From: a bacterium | GTDB lineage: Bacteria; Planctomycetota; Planctomycetia; Isosphaerales; Isosphaeraceae | Direction: 5' to 3' | Assembly (NCBI GenBank): GCA_016125085.1 | Contig: WGMM01000007.1 | Location: 433,383-497,382, forward strand | DNA: 64,000 nt | Shown here: piece by piece, positions 45,820 to 53,621 of the stretch | Position numbering within the stretch: position 1 is the first letter of the stretch | Layout of the letters: the number at the start of each line of letters is the position of its first letter | Made by a program: the position numbers and the translations under genes | The notes under the pieces: generated by a model | What the model was told of the DNA's origin: nothing | The model's input: the letters and a program-made list of their open reading frames with translations, nothing else | The model's database searches: none

Positions 45820-48800
45820 TTACCTCAATTTCATCTCGGTGATCGTCTCCATCACCCGGCTGAGATCCCAGAAATAGATGTTGCCGTCCGTTTCGATCAG
45901 ATAAAGACCGGTGCCCGACCGGTTCCAGATTACGGGACTGGCCGTGCTGAGTTCCACGGGCAGGTCCAGGAAATGGCGAGGCTCCTGGCGCAGGCACCAG
46001 AACGAAATCGCCCGTTGCCGGACAATACCGAGGAAAGAAGGATCGTTCGGATCGAATTTGAGATCCACGATTTCGTTCTTGGATTCGTCTTCCTGCTCGT
46101 CGGGGGAGATGACGTTCAGCGTCCGCCATGTCAGCAGGTCGACCAGCGTCACGAAACCGGCACGTGTACCCAGAGCAAGAATTCTGCCGTCGGGCGAGAC
46201 GCTCAGGGCGATGACGTCCGATGTCGGCGCACCGGCGGGCGGCGGCCGTCGGTTGGCTTCCCAGACTTTGCCTGCCTGAGTGTCGCGCAGTTGCCCAAGT
46301 TCCCAGTATTCCCATGCGGATCCACGCAACAGCACGAAGCCGTTGCCGTCCGGCAGGATGCTCAGGCGGCGTGGCAGGGGGTTCGGCCCGCGCGAGCCCG
46401 GAAAGCCGGTCATCGGTTCGATGCTCCGGCCCGAGGGCGGTCTTCCGCGCCCTTGCCCCGGGCGTCCATCGGGGCCGCGGAGTTCCGCGTCGTCTCGACG
46501 GTCGTTGCGTCCGCGATCTCCGCCAGGAGTGGGGTCATTGGACGATGTCGAAAAAATCTGAACCGGAACGAAGGAATCCGAGACATCAGGATCGAGCATC
46601 AGCAGGAAAGGGCCGCGAGTCGTGAACACCCGGTTCGAATTCGGTGCCGAGATCAGGCCGCTGAGCATGCGTGTGAGGCCGAAGCCGCGAATGGACCAGT
46701 CCATCAACTGCGTATCGACGAGCGGGAACTTCGCCGAGGGTGTCAACAAATCGGATTTGGCCGGCGACCATTTGTCGAAACGCTGGACGCCCCGGTCCAT
46801 CATGACCCACAACCGGTCGGAGTCGTCGATGCGGAATGCCGAAACGCGTGAATTCGGTGTGGGCAGTTCCATTTTCCGGAACATGCTGTCCTGTGGCGTG
46901 CGAAATCGCATTTGCCCGCTGAAGCCCTGAACCAGCAGCGTTTCGTTATCCGGTTCGCCCAGCGACGCCATGCCGACGATCATCTCCGGCGCTGATCCGA
47001 CGAAGCTTCGGACCTGCGGCTTTTCGATGCTCCAGACCCGGAGCGAGCCGTTTTTGGTGTCCGCCGTCGAAGCCAGCATGCGGCTGCCGTTCGCGGCGAA
47101 GGCGAGGTGGCTGACGGGGCCGCCCGTGCCCAGAGTGGCCACCGCCTGACCGGAATCGATGTCCCAAAGCTCGATTCCCGATGCGGTGCCAAGGGCTGCG
47201 ATCAGGTTTCCCGTGGGTGCGAACCTGATCTTGCCGACCACGCCGAGGTTCGTGCCCAGGGATGGCAGGGCGATGGTCGAAAGGGTTGTCGTGCCGTTCT
47301 CCTGCTTCAACTCATAACGCCAGAGCCGGATCGTGCCGCCACCCGCGACGGAAAGCATGCGCTGGGGGCCGGCGGCTATCGACGTGACCGGCACCTGAGC
47401 GGCGATATTTCCGAGTTCCTTGCCGGTGTGCGTGTCGAGGACTCGAATCGAATCCTCGAAAAACCGGCACATGGCCACCCAGTCGCCATCGGTGCTCAGC
47501 GAAAGAACGGGCAGCGGAAAGCGAGTCCGCTCCGGCTCGAATTTGAATCGGTCCAGAACGAGCGGCCTGGCTTCAGCGTCTTCCAGGTCGTGGATCGCGA
47601 TCACGATCTCGTCGCTGGGATTCTGGATTCCCTGGGGGGCGATCCGCCCGGTGGCGTCGTTACCGTAACCGGCCGGGTGGTATTCGATCGTGAGGATTCG
47701 GGCCTGATTGCCGATCGCTCGAACGTCCCAGATTGCCGCTCCGTTCGGGCAGGTCCATTCGCCACGAGGTTCCGCGGTGTCGGGGTCGATCCAGACGATC
47801 CCCTTACCATCCGGCCGTACGACACCGACAGTGTTGCCTACGGAGAAGACGGTGCGAAAGAACCGGCGGCTGAGGCCCCCGAACGGTCCTTCGCGCGGGC
47901 CCCGGCCTGTCGGCGGTCCGCCCGACCCCGGGCCGGCCGGCTGCGTCGAACCAGGTTCGGACATCGGCCGCTGCCGACTGGTGTCATCGTCGCGAAACAG
48001 GGAATCGATGAGAACTTCGGCACGGCGCTTGCGGGCTTCGATGTCCCAGACGGTCATCACACGGTGATCTTCGCTGATCGTCACCGTCCGTTTCTGGTCG
48101 GCCATGATTTCGAAGTCGGCGATCGGCTCGAACGAAAGCGGCGAATCCGCCCGGACATCGCTCATCGAAAGCGCTTCGACCACTTCGTTTCGCAACTTCG
48201 TCTGAAGTTCCGGTTCCGGGTCATATTTGGCCGCTTCGGCCACGAGTTCGAGTATGGTGCGCCTGCGATCGGGCACCGCCGACATGCGGACGAGTGAGGC
48301 CTCGCGCCAGAGCTGCTTGCGCATGGCGCCCTTGGCTTTTTCGAGTGCCGTCTTCTCGCCGCTGAGTGCGATGAGAGTTTCCGTGCGTGCCGCCAGGGCA
48401 TCGTCACGTTCGCGTGCCACCTGGCGATAGGCGAAGATCGCCACGCCAAGAACGATCGAGGCCGCGACGACCGTGACCGTCGAAACGGCCGGATGCCGGC
48501 GCACGAGCCGCGAGAACCTGCCGATCGGCCCAATCCTGCGTGCCTTCACCGGTTCGTAACGCAGGAAGCGGTCCAGGTCCTCGGCCAGTTCGCCGGCGGT
48601 CGCGTACCGGTCTTCAGGCCGCTGGGACATCGCTTTGAGGATAATCGTCTCGAGGTCGCGCGAGATCGACGAGTCCAGCGCCCGTGGCGGCAACGGTGCC
48701 TGGGTGAGGATCTTGCGGATGACTTCGTCGCTCGATTCGCCGTCGAAGGCCGGCACACCGGTCAGAAGTTCGTAGAGCGTCACCCCGAGGCTGTAGATAT

Positions 48801-49872
48801 CGGTGCGGTAATCGACGACCTTGCGTGCCGCCTGTTCCGGGCTGGTGTAACGCGGGGTGCCGAGTACGCCGTCGCCACGCGAAAGGCCCGGATCGTCCAG
48901 CCGCAGGGCAAGGCCGAAGTCGGTCACCCAGATCGTCCCGGTGCGGTCCAGAATCAGGTTCGAGGGCTTCACGTCCCGGTGCACGACCTGCCGGTTGTGG
49001 GCGTAGTCGAGTGCCATGGCCGCCTGAAATCCGACCCGAGCGACCCAGCGGGCGAACGTCGACGATCCGGCGGACTTCACGGAACCCAGGCTTGACGTTC
49101 CTGCCCGGCTCATCTTCGCAATGCCGTTCGAGCCCGGTCCGATCCGATCGGCTGTTTCGCCGGATCTCGCCGTCGTCGAATCGCCAGGCACTTCGGTCCG
49201 GATCACGGCCGTCGCGTCTGGCGATGCGACGTGGTTCGTCGCGGAGTCGGCCGCGGAATGGCCGTCGGCCGAAATGTCGCCTGCACTGCGCCGCCGGCGA
49301 ATGATCCTGTCCAGGCCGTCGCCGTCGATCTTCTGCATCGCGTAATAGGTCGTATTGTCCGCCTGACCGACGTCGAAGACCGGTACGATATTCGTATGGT
49401 GCAGGGATGCCGCGGTTTTCGCTTCGTTCAGGAACCGACGGCGGGCCGAACCGCCTGACCAGTCGCGCAGCACCTTGAGTGCCACAGGGCGGTCCAGGTC
49501 CACGTGAACGGCTTCGTAAACCACTCCCATGCCGCCCCGGCCAAGCTCGCGGACGATACGGTAACCGGCCAGGCTATTGCCGGGTTTCAGCGAGGTCGAA
49601 AGCGATTTCGAAGTGTTTCCGAATAACTCTGAGCGGGATTCGCCGCCGGAGCCCAGCATCCCATGAACGACTGCCAGACCTTCCAGCGCCGCACGCAATT
49701 CGTCGCCCAATTCCGGATATTCGGCCAGGAAAGACTCCAGTTCGGGGGCGGTGCCGGCACGTTCCGCGCGTTCGAGGTAATCTTCGACGGCATCCCCCAG
49801 CTCGAGTGGTTCGGATACCGATAGATTCTCGAGTGCCTCCTGCGTCGTATCCTGGTTCGAACGCTCCGACAT
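45820..49872 (-). CDS. Ser/Thr protein kinase with C-terminal WD40-type repeats
   Basis: 1350 residues. A short helical head (about 25-75, DYLERAERAG then FLAEYPELGDELR) of the kind common in sigma-linked planctomycete kinases precedes the kinase domain (104-415): GRGGMGVV (111-118), lysine in VALKVL (K133), HRDVKPSN (298-305), DFG (318-320) and TPRYTSPEQ. A Ser/Ala/Thr-rich insertion (about 195-272) sits before the catalytic loop. A membrane span lies near 450-470. The C-terminal 750 residues hold WD40-like blades (IRFAPTGNLIAALGTASGIELWDIDSG, SVSPDGRILALGTRAGFVTLVD) broken by a Pro/Arg/Gly-rich stretch. The sigma factor gene lies 137 nt upstream on the same strand. Confidence 0.94.
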   Translation of the reverse strand: MSERSNQDTTQEALENLSVSEPLELGDAVEDYLERAERAGTAPELESFLAEYPELGDELRAALEGLAVVHGMLGSGGESRSELFGNTSKSLSTSLKPGNSLAGYRIVRELGRGGMGVVYEAVHVDLDRPVALKVLRDWSGGSARRRFLNEAKTAASLHHTNIVPVFDVGQADNTTYYAMQKIDGDGLDRIIRRRRSAGDISADGHSAADSATNHVASPDATAVIRTEVPGDSTTARSGETADRIGPGSNGIAKMSRAGTSSLGSVKSAGSSTFARWVARVGFQAAMALDYAHNRQVVHRDVKPSNLILDRTGTIWVTDFGLALRLDDPGLSRGDGVLGTPRYTSPEQAARKVVDYRTDIYSLGVTLYELLTGVPAFDGESSDEVIRKILTQAPLPPRALDSSISRDLETIILKAMSQRPEDRYATAGELAEDLDRFLRYEPVKARRIGPIGRFSRLVRRHPAVSTVTVVAASIVLGVAIFAYRQVARERDDALAARTETLIALSGEKTALEKAKGAMRKQLWREASLVRMSAVPDRRRTILELVAEAAKYDPEPELQTKLRNEVVEALSMSDVRADSPLSFEPIADFEIMADQKRTVTISEDHRVMTVWDIEARKRRAEVLIDSLFRDDDTSRQRPMSEPGSTQPAGPGSGGPPTGRGPREGPFGGLSRRFFRTVFSVGNTVGVVRPDGKGIVWIDPDTAEPRGEWTCPNGAAIWDVRAIGNQARILTIEYHPAGYGNDATGRIAPQGIQNPSDEIVIAIHDLEDAEARPLVLDRFKFEPERTRFPLPVLSLSTDGDWVAMCRFFEDSIRVLDTHTGKELGNIAAQVPVTSIAAGPQRMLSVAGGGTIRLWRYELKQENGTTTLSTIALPSLGTNLGVVGKIRFAPTGNLIAALGTASGIELWDIDSGQAVATLGTGGPVSHLAFAANGSRMLASTADTKNGSLRVWSIEKPQVRSFVGSAPEMIVGMASLGEPDNETLLVQGFSGQMRFRTPQDSMFRKMELPTPNSRVSAFRIDDSDRLWVMMDRGVQRFDKWSPAKSDLLTPSAKFPLVDTQLMDWSIRGFGLTRMLSGLISAPNSNRVFTTRGPFLLMLDPDVSDSFVPVQIFSTSSNDPTPGGDRGRNDRRDDAELRGPDGRPGQGRGRPPSGRSIEPMTGFPGSRGPNPLPRRLSILPDGNGFVLLRGSAWEYWELGQLRDTQAGKVWEANRRPPPAGAPTSDVIALSVSPDGRILALGTRAGFVTLVDLLTWRTLNVISPDEQEDESKNEIVDLKFDPNDPSFLGIVRQRAISFWCLRQEPRHFLDLPVELSTASPVIWNRSGTGLYLIETDGNIYFWDLSRVMETITEMKLR

Positions 49873-50009
49873 GGCCGTCGCTCCGGCGGACGTACAGTTC
49901 CGGTCGATCAGAAATTCGGGAAAACGATTCCTGCTCTTATTCTATCAGCGACGAACGCTCGCCGATGGTTCGGAGAATCGCAAAATCGGACGTAATTGCG
50001 ATTTCCGAT

Positions 50010-50714
50010 TCAGCCTGGCCCGACACCCATGCTTCGGCGCAAGGCCGCCAGACCTTTCGCCCATAGTCCTCGAACCACCTTCCGGCTCACGCCCTGACGC
50101 TGCCCGATCGATTCGAAGGAAAGCCCATCTACATGATAGAGCCAGAGCACTTCGGCCTGGTCGGGCGGTAATTTGGTGAGCGCGTCGGCCAGCAGGACGG
50201 TCGCCTCACGCTGACTTGCCGCCTCGCTCGGGCTCGTCTGGCTGATCGTCAGAAGTTCCGCGAGCCGCGCCGTTCGGCCCTGGCCGGCCTGAGCGGCATC
50301 CGGCTTCAAGTCGCCGGGATTCGGCTCGAAATCGAGCGGCAGCTGGGCATCGCCGCCGCCCCTTTTCACTCGGCTATGAAACCGGCCCAGGTCGGCCAGC
50401 TTCTGGGCGATAAGACGTCGCAGCCATCCGACCAGGGCGACTTCGTCCTGCCCCGTGAAAGCCGGAAACTGACGAACGACTTCGATCAGCGTTTCCTGAA
50501 CGACGTCCGAAAGCTCTACCCGCTCACGAAGCCTGGGCCCAAGCCCGGTTCGGGCCAACATTCGCAGATAATTCCGATAAATATCGCATAACTGCCCCAG
50601 AGCGTCGCTCTCCCCCGTGCGAGCACGGGCGACGAGTGTCATCGGGTCTGGGGCTTCATGCGTCACGGTCGAATCGATCACGTTCGGACGGCGTTCCGCA
50701 AATCGGCCGGACAT
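50010..50714 (-). CDS. ECF-type sigma factor linked to a Ser/Thr kinase
   Basis: 234 residues. Region 2 is visible at about 26-105 (LVARARTGESDALGQLCDIYRNYL, ELSDVVQETLIEVVRQFPAF, VGWLRRLIAQKLAD) and region 4 at about 165-228 (VLLADALTKLPPDQAEVLWL, then the helix-turn-helix GLSFESIGQRQGVSRKVVRG), joined by a longer linker than in classical ECF factors. The adjacent downstream kinase suggests control by phosphorylation instead of a classical anti-sigma factor (inference from planctomycete kinase-linked ECF groups). The start is uncertain: ATGs at 50714 and 50642 both lack a ribosome-binding site. The 50714 ATG lies within an inverted-repeat arm. Confidence 0.9.
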   Translation of the reverse strand: MSGRFAERRPNVIDSTVTHEAPDPMTLVARARTGESDALGQLCDIYRNYLRMLARTGLGPRLRERVELSDVVQETLIEVVRQFPAFTGQDEVALVGWLRRLIAQKLADLGRFHSRVKRGGGDAQLPLDFEPNPGDLKPDAAQAGQGRTARLAELLTISQTSPSEAASQREATVLLADALTKLPPDQAEVLWLYHVDGLSFESIGQRQGVSRKVVRGLWAKGLAALRRSMGVGPG

Positions 50715-50785
50715 TCAAGCCGGCGAAATCGAAATGCGGACATGCGCGGACGTTCCGGGGAACGTCCGCGCATTTTCGAATGTCC
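50709..50785. repeat. Nested inverted repeat between PEP-CTERM and sigma factor genes
   Basis: Outer arms GGACATTC (50709-50716) and GAATGTCC (50778-50785) enclose inner 15-bp arms (50742-50756 and 50759-50773; left arm begins ATGCGCGGACG) separated by GG. It is 37 bases downstream of the minus-strand PEP-CTERM stop, fitting a terminator, and its left outer arm overlaps the sigma factor start codon, so it could also fold over the sigma mRNA start. Confidence 0.65.
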
Positions 50786-50821
50786 ATACCAAACGAATAC
50801 GATGCCGGTGTCAAGCCGGAA

Positions 50822-51469
50822 TCACAGCCAGTTCTTGCGCCGAGCCAGGCAAAGCAGCGTCAGGCCTGACCCGATGACCATGAGAGTGGAAGGTTCCGGA
50901 ACAGGAGCCGCGGAAACCACGGCCCAGTTCATCATGGCATTGGTCGTGCCCGAACCGCCGATCAGGAATGGGCCGATACCGCTGAGGAAGGTCTCGGCAC
51001 CCGTGAGACCGCTCTTGACGACGTCCACCCAGGGATCGGTCGGGTCGAAAGTCGCGACAAGGTTCGAATAACCGCCGCCGGTGAGCGTGCCGTTGAGCTT
51101 GCCCTTCAGAACGACGGGCTGAAGGTCGTTGGTGTACCAGGTGTCGTTGTAGTTGAGGCCGACGGGCAGAATCGAGATGGAGAAGGGCGTGTCCTTGTAG
51201 GTCGTCGTGAGACCCGGCGGCAATGGAGCCGTTAGGAACTGGCCGAGGTAACGTGCACCTGTGGTGCCCCAGACCGGGTCGGTCTGACTGCGGAAGCTCA
51301 GGGCGTTGAAGCCCGTGACGCCTTCCGTGCCGATCTGGCCGGACGTCGTGAATCCGAAGCTCGTCGCGGAAGTCGGCATGGCGTCGCCGCGCGCCGAATT
51401 CACGGTGAGTGCGACAGTCAATAATGCCGCAAGATTCCAGGTGAGCCGACGGAAAGAAACGACCGTCAT
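50822..51469 (-). CDS. PEP-CTERM protein (paralogue A)
   Basis: 215 residues from the ATG at 51469 (AGGAG 12 nt upstream); an ATG at 51505 is in frame but has no ribosome-binding site. A signal peptide (LTWNLAALLTVALTVNSARG) opens the protein and the end is VPEPSTLMVIGSGLTLLCLARRKNWL in short: V-P-E-P, a hydrophobic helix and a basic tail, the PEP-CTERM sorting signal processed by an exosortase. The middle is beta-rich and shares TTTYKDTPFSISIL and GKLNGTLTGGG with its neighbour, showing tandem duplication. Probably exported and processed at the membrane; function unknown. Confidence 0.88.
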   Translation of the reverse strand: MTVVSFRRLTWNLAALLTVALTVNSARGDAMPTSATSFGFTTSGQIGTEGVTGFNALSFRSQTDPVWGTTGARYLGQFLTAPLPPGLTTTYKDTPFSISILPVGLNYNDTWYTNDLQPVVLKGKLNGTLTGGGYSNLVATFDPTDPWVDVVKSGLTGAETFLSGIGPFLIGGSGTTNAMMNWAVVSAAPVPEPSTLMVIGSGLTLLCLARRKNWL

Positions 51470-51620
51470 TGTTGTGAAACTCCTGATGACCAATTTTGTG
51501 TTCATGCTGGCGATGTCAGTTTCTTGCGTCGGAGCGTCGCTTCGGAGAGCGTTGCGAAGTCCCCGGCATGATCCGAAGTGGGGTGATTGAGTCAAGAATG
51601 AGTGCGGGACGATGTCGATC

Positions 51621-51651
51621 AGCGGGACCGCGATGATTAAGCGGTCCCGCT
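51621..51651 (-). terminator. Hairpin downstream of PEP-CTERM paralogue B
   Basis: AGCGGGACCGC (51621-51631) and GCGGTCCCGCT (51641-51651) form a perfect 11-bp stem with a 9-nt loop, 37 bases past the stop at 51689. No T-tract. Confidence 0.6.
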
Positions 51652-51688
51652 CGAATCGAACGTGACGGAATCGATCAGGCCGGATCGG

Positions 51689-52330
51689 TCAGGCGATCCG
51701 CGACTGGCGTCGGCGATGCCAGACCACGCCCGCGATGCCCAGGCCGAAGATGGCCAGAGTGGCGGGTTCGGGAACCGGCTGGGCGACCAGCAGGGTTTGA
51801 GCCGTCGTGCGGCCACCGTTGGTGGTCGAGGGGACAAGGGTCAGGCTCGTGTCCAGATTCACCAGCGTGTTGACGTAGTCATTCGTGATGAAGCTCGGAA
51901 TCGGGTTCTTGTCGAAGCTCACCATCAGGTCTGACTGGCTGGCGCCGGAGACGGTGCCGTTGATCTTGCCGGTCAGGACGATCGGCGTGTAGCCTTCCTG
52001 AATCGACTCACCATTGACGTCGGAAACCAGGTATGTGATCGAAAAAGGCGTGTCGGTGTAGGTCGTCGAAACTCCGGTCGGGAGTGCCGAAACCATGAAC
52101 TCGCCCAGGCTGAACGACGAAGGTGTCGTGAACTGGCCTGAAGGTACGCTGTTGAAGCTCACCACGGGGATGCCGTCGACGCCGGTCGAGCCGATCGTGC
52201 CGGATGTGGCGTAGTCCATCAGGACTTTGGCCGATTGGGCCGGGCTGACCGCGGCTTGCGCGAACGCCGAAAAGCCGAGGAGCAGAGCCGTCGATGCCAT
52301 CCATGTGCGAACCAGACGGGTATGTCGCAT
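51689..52330 (-). CDS. PEP-CTERM protein (paralogue B)
   Basis: 213 residues. The ATG at 52330 is preferred over 52336 because AGGAGG lies 8 nt (not 2 nt) upstream. Signal peptide STALLLGFSAFAQA; C-terminus VPEPATLAIFGLGIAGVVW followed by basic residues is a PEP-CTERM signal. The middle region parallels paralogue A (STTYTDTPFSITYL, GKINGTVSGASQSDL, TSGTIGSTGVDGIPVVSF), with about one third of visible residues alike. The two genes are separated by 219 nt containing a terminator-like hairpin, so they may be transcribed separately. Function unknown, likely envelope. Confidence 0.88.
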   Translation of the reverse strand: MRHTRLVRTWMASTALLLGFSAFAQAAVSPAQSAKVLMDYATSGTIGSTGVDGIPVVSFNSVPSGQFTTPSSFSLGEFMVSALPTGVSTTYTDTPFSITYLVSDVNGESIQEGYTPIVLTGKINGTVSGASQSDLMVSFDKNPIPSFITNDYVNTLVNLDTSLTLVPSTTNGGRTTAQTLLVAQPVPEPATLAIFGLGIAGVVWHRRRQSRIA

Positions 52331-52676
52331 TCTCATTGCCTCCTGAAACCTCCATGATCAGGCTATCGTCCGCCGCCGGAAATCCCGGACTGGCATGACA
52401 CAGGGTCTTCGATCGTCAAACGCGATCGACGCTTCGCCAGCAAATCGGATAGTTCAAGTCTTCGACCCGACTCTCCTTGCCGGACCCGCACCCCCAAGGC
52501 ATGACTCCGTAAACCAGTCGAATCAACGACTGAACGGACTCATACCGAGTGACTTCGAGCATCCTAAATTGACTCCCTGATTCCGACAACCCCAATTTTC
52601 CGATTTTTCGTCAAGATTCGAATCGAACCGGTCGAACCAGCAGGCGACGCCTGCCGCGGCGACCGGCGTGATTTCG
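52331..52676. other. Intergenic region upstream of PEP-CTERM paralogue B
   Basis: About 350 bases with no supported gene. It includes the ribosome-binding site of paralogue B (52339-52344), an operator-like inverted repeat CAGTCG (52515-52520) / CGACTG (52527-52532), and at its far end the terminator of the TIM-barrel gene. Confidence 0.5.
52628..52666 (-). terminator. Nested hairpin after the TIM-barrel isomerase-like gene
   Basis: Outer arms CCGGTCG (52628-52634) and CGACCGG (52660-52666) enclose inner arms GCAGGCG (52640-52646) and CGCCTGC (52648-52654). It begins 10 nt after the stop at 52677 on the minus strand. No T-tract. Confidence 0.55.
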
Positions 52677-53447
52677 TCATAACAGGCTTTCCAGCACAAG
52701 TTTCAGCTTGCGCACTTCGGCCTCGGTGTCGAACGGGTTGTCCTCGCGGTCTTCGATGTCCAGCACAAGGCTCCGCTTGTAACCGCTCCGGTGCAGCTGG
52801 CTGATGATCCTGGCGTATTCCACTTCGCCCTGGCCCACCTTCACCTGGAATTCGCCTGGCTTGCGGCCCGAATCCCTCAACCGGACGTTGCGCACGAAGG
52901 GATAAACCTCGTCGAAGCTCACACTCTGGAAAGGCCCGTTCACGAAGTGGCTCGGATCCAGCGTCAGGCCGAGATCAGGCACCGCTCGGCACAGGGCCAC
53001 GGCATCGGCGGGCCGTGAGGCCAGTCCTTCGGAGTGGGTCGTCACCGTCAATACGATGCCGTATCGCGACGCGATCGCCATCAGTTCCTTCAGGCGATCC
53101 ACTTCCTGGTCGAACGTCGTCTTGCCCTTCGAAGGCTCCACCGAAACCACCGCCACGATCATCGATTTCGCAAGCCAGCAAAGGGCTTCGAACTGGGTCT
53201 TCTGATCGCTCACCTTGTCCGTATCGAACCGAATGTCGAACGAACTCGGGTTCAGGGCCGACGTGTTGCGGATTTCCCGCAATGCGGCTTCCTTTCCTTC
53301 GGCGATCCGCGACGGCCGAAGTTCCTCGTGCACGGAGTCGCCGCCGAATACGTATTCCACACGATCGAATTCCAGATCCAGCATCCTTCGCATCGCTTTG
53401 GCGAATGGCAAGCGTGCGAAGCATAAGGTACTGCAGGAAACGAACAT
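52677..53447 (-). CDS. Sugar phosphate isomerase/epimerase-like TIM-barrel protein
   Basis: 256 residues from the ATG at 53447, which has AGGAGG 7 nt upstream; the open frame to 53543 lacks a good start. The pattern fits the xylose-isomerase-like (AP endonuclease 2) barrel: LEFDRVEYVFGG, MIVAVVSVEPSKGKTTFDQEVDRL, IVLTVTTHSEGLASRP, LGLTLDPSHFVNGPF (metal-binding D and H), VRNVRLRDSGRKPG, and KRSLVLDIEDREDN at the end. Members isomerise or epimerise sugars or inositols, or act as hydroxypyruvate isomerase; the substrate here is unknown. Cytoplasmic. The large exported gene upstream on the same strand is 174 nt away. Confidence 0.82.
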   Translation of the reverse strand: MFVSCSTLCFARLPFAKAMRRMLDLEFDRVEYVFGGDSVHEELRPSRIAEGKEAALREIRNTSALNPSSFDIRFDTDKVSDQKTQFEALCWLAKSMIVAVVSVEPSKGKTTFDQEVDRLKELMAIASRYGIVLTVTTHSEGLASRPADAVALCRAVPDLGLTLDPSHFVNGPFQSVSFDEVYPFVRNVRLRDSGRKPGEFQVKVGQGEVEYARIISQLHRSGYKRSLVLDIEDREDNPFDTEAEVRKLKLVLESLL

Positions 53448-53621
53448 CTGGCCCTCCTGACGGATCGCTCGTATCTTTCCCGGCCTGCCGGGCCAGTCAG
53501 TTACGCCTGACTTCGGACCACGCCGGATGTCGACCTCGCGCACAGGCCAGCGCGCCGAGGGACGAGCGAACGAAACGCTTGACTGGCTCTGACTGGTCGT
53601 GCGGTGACGACATTAACGAAT

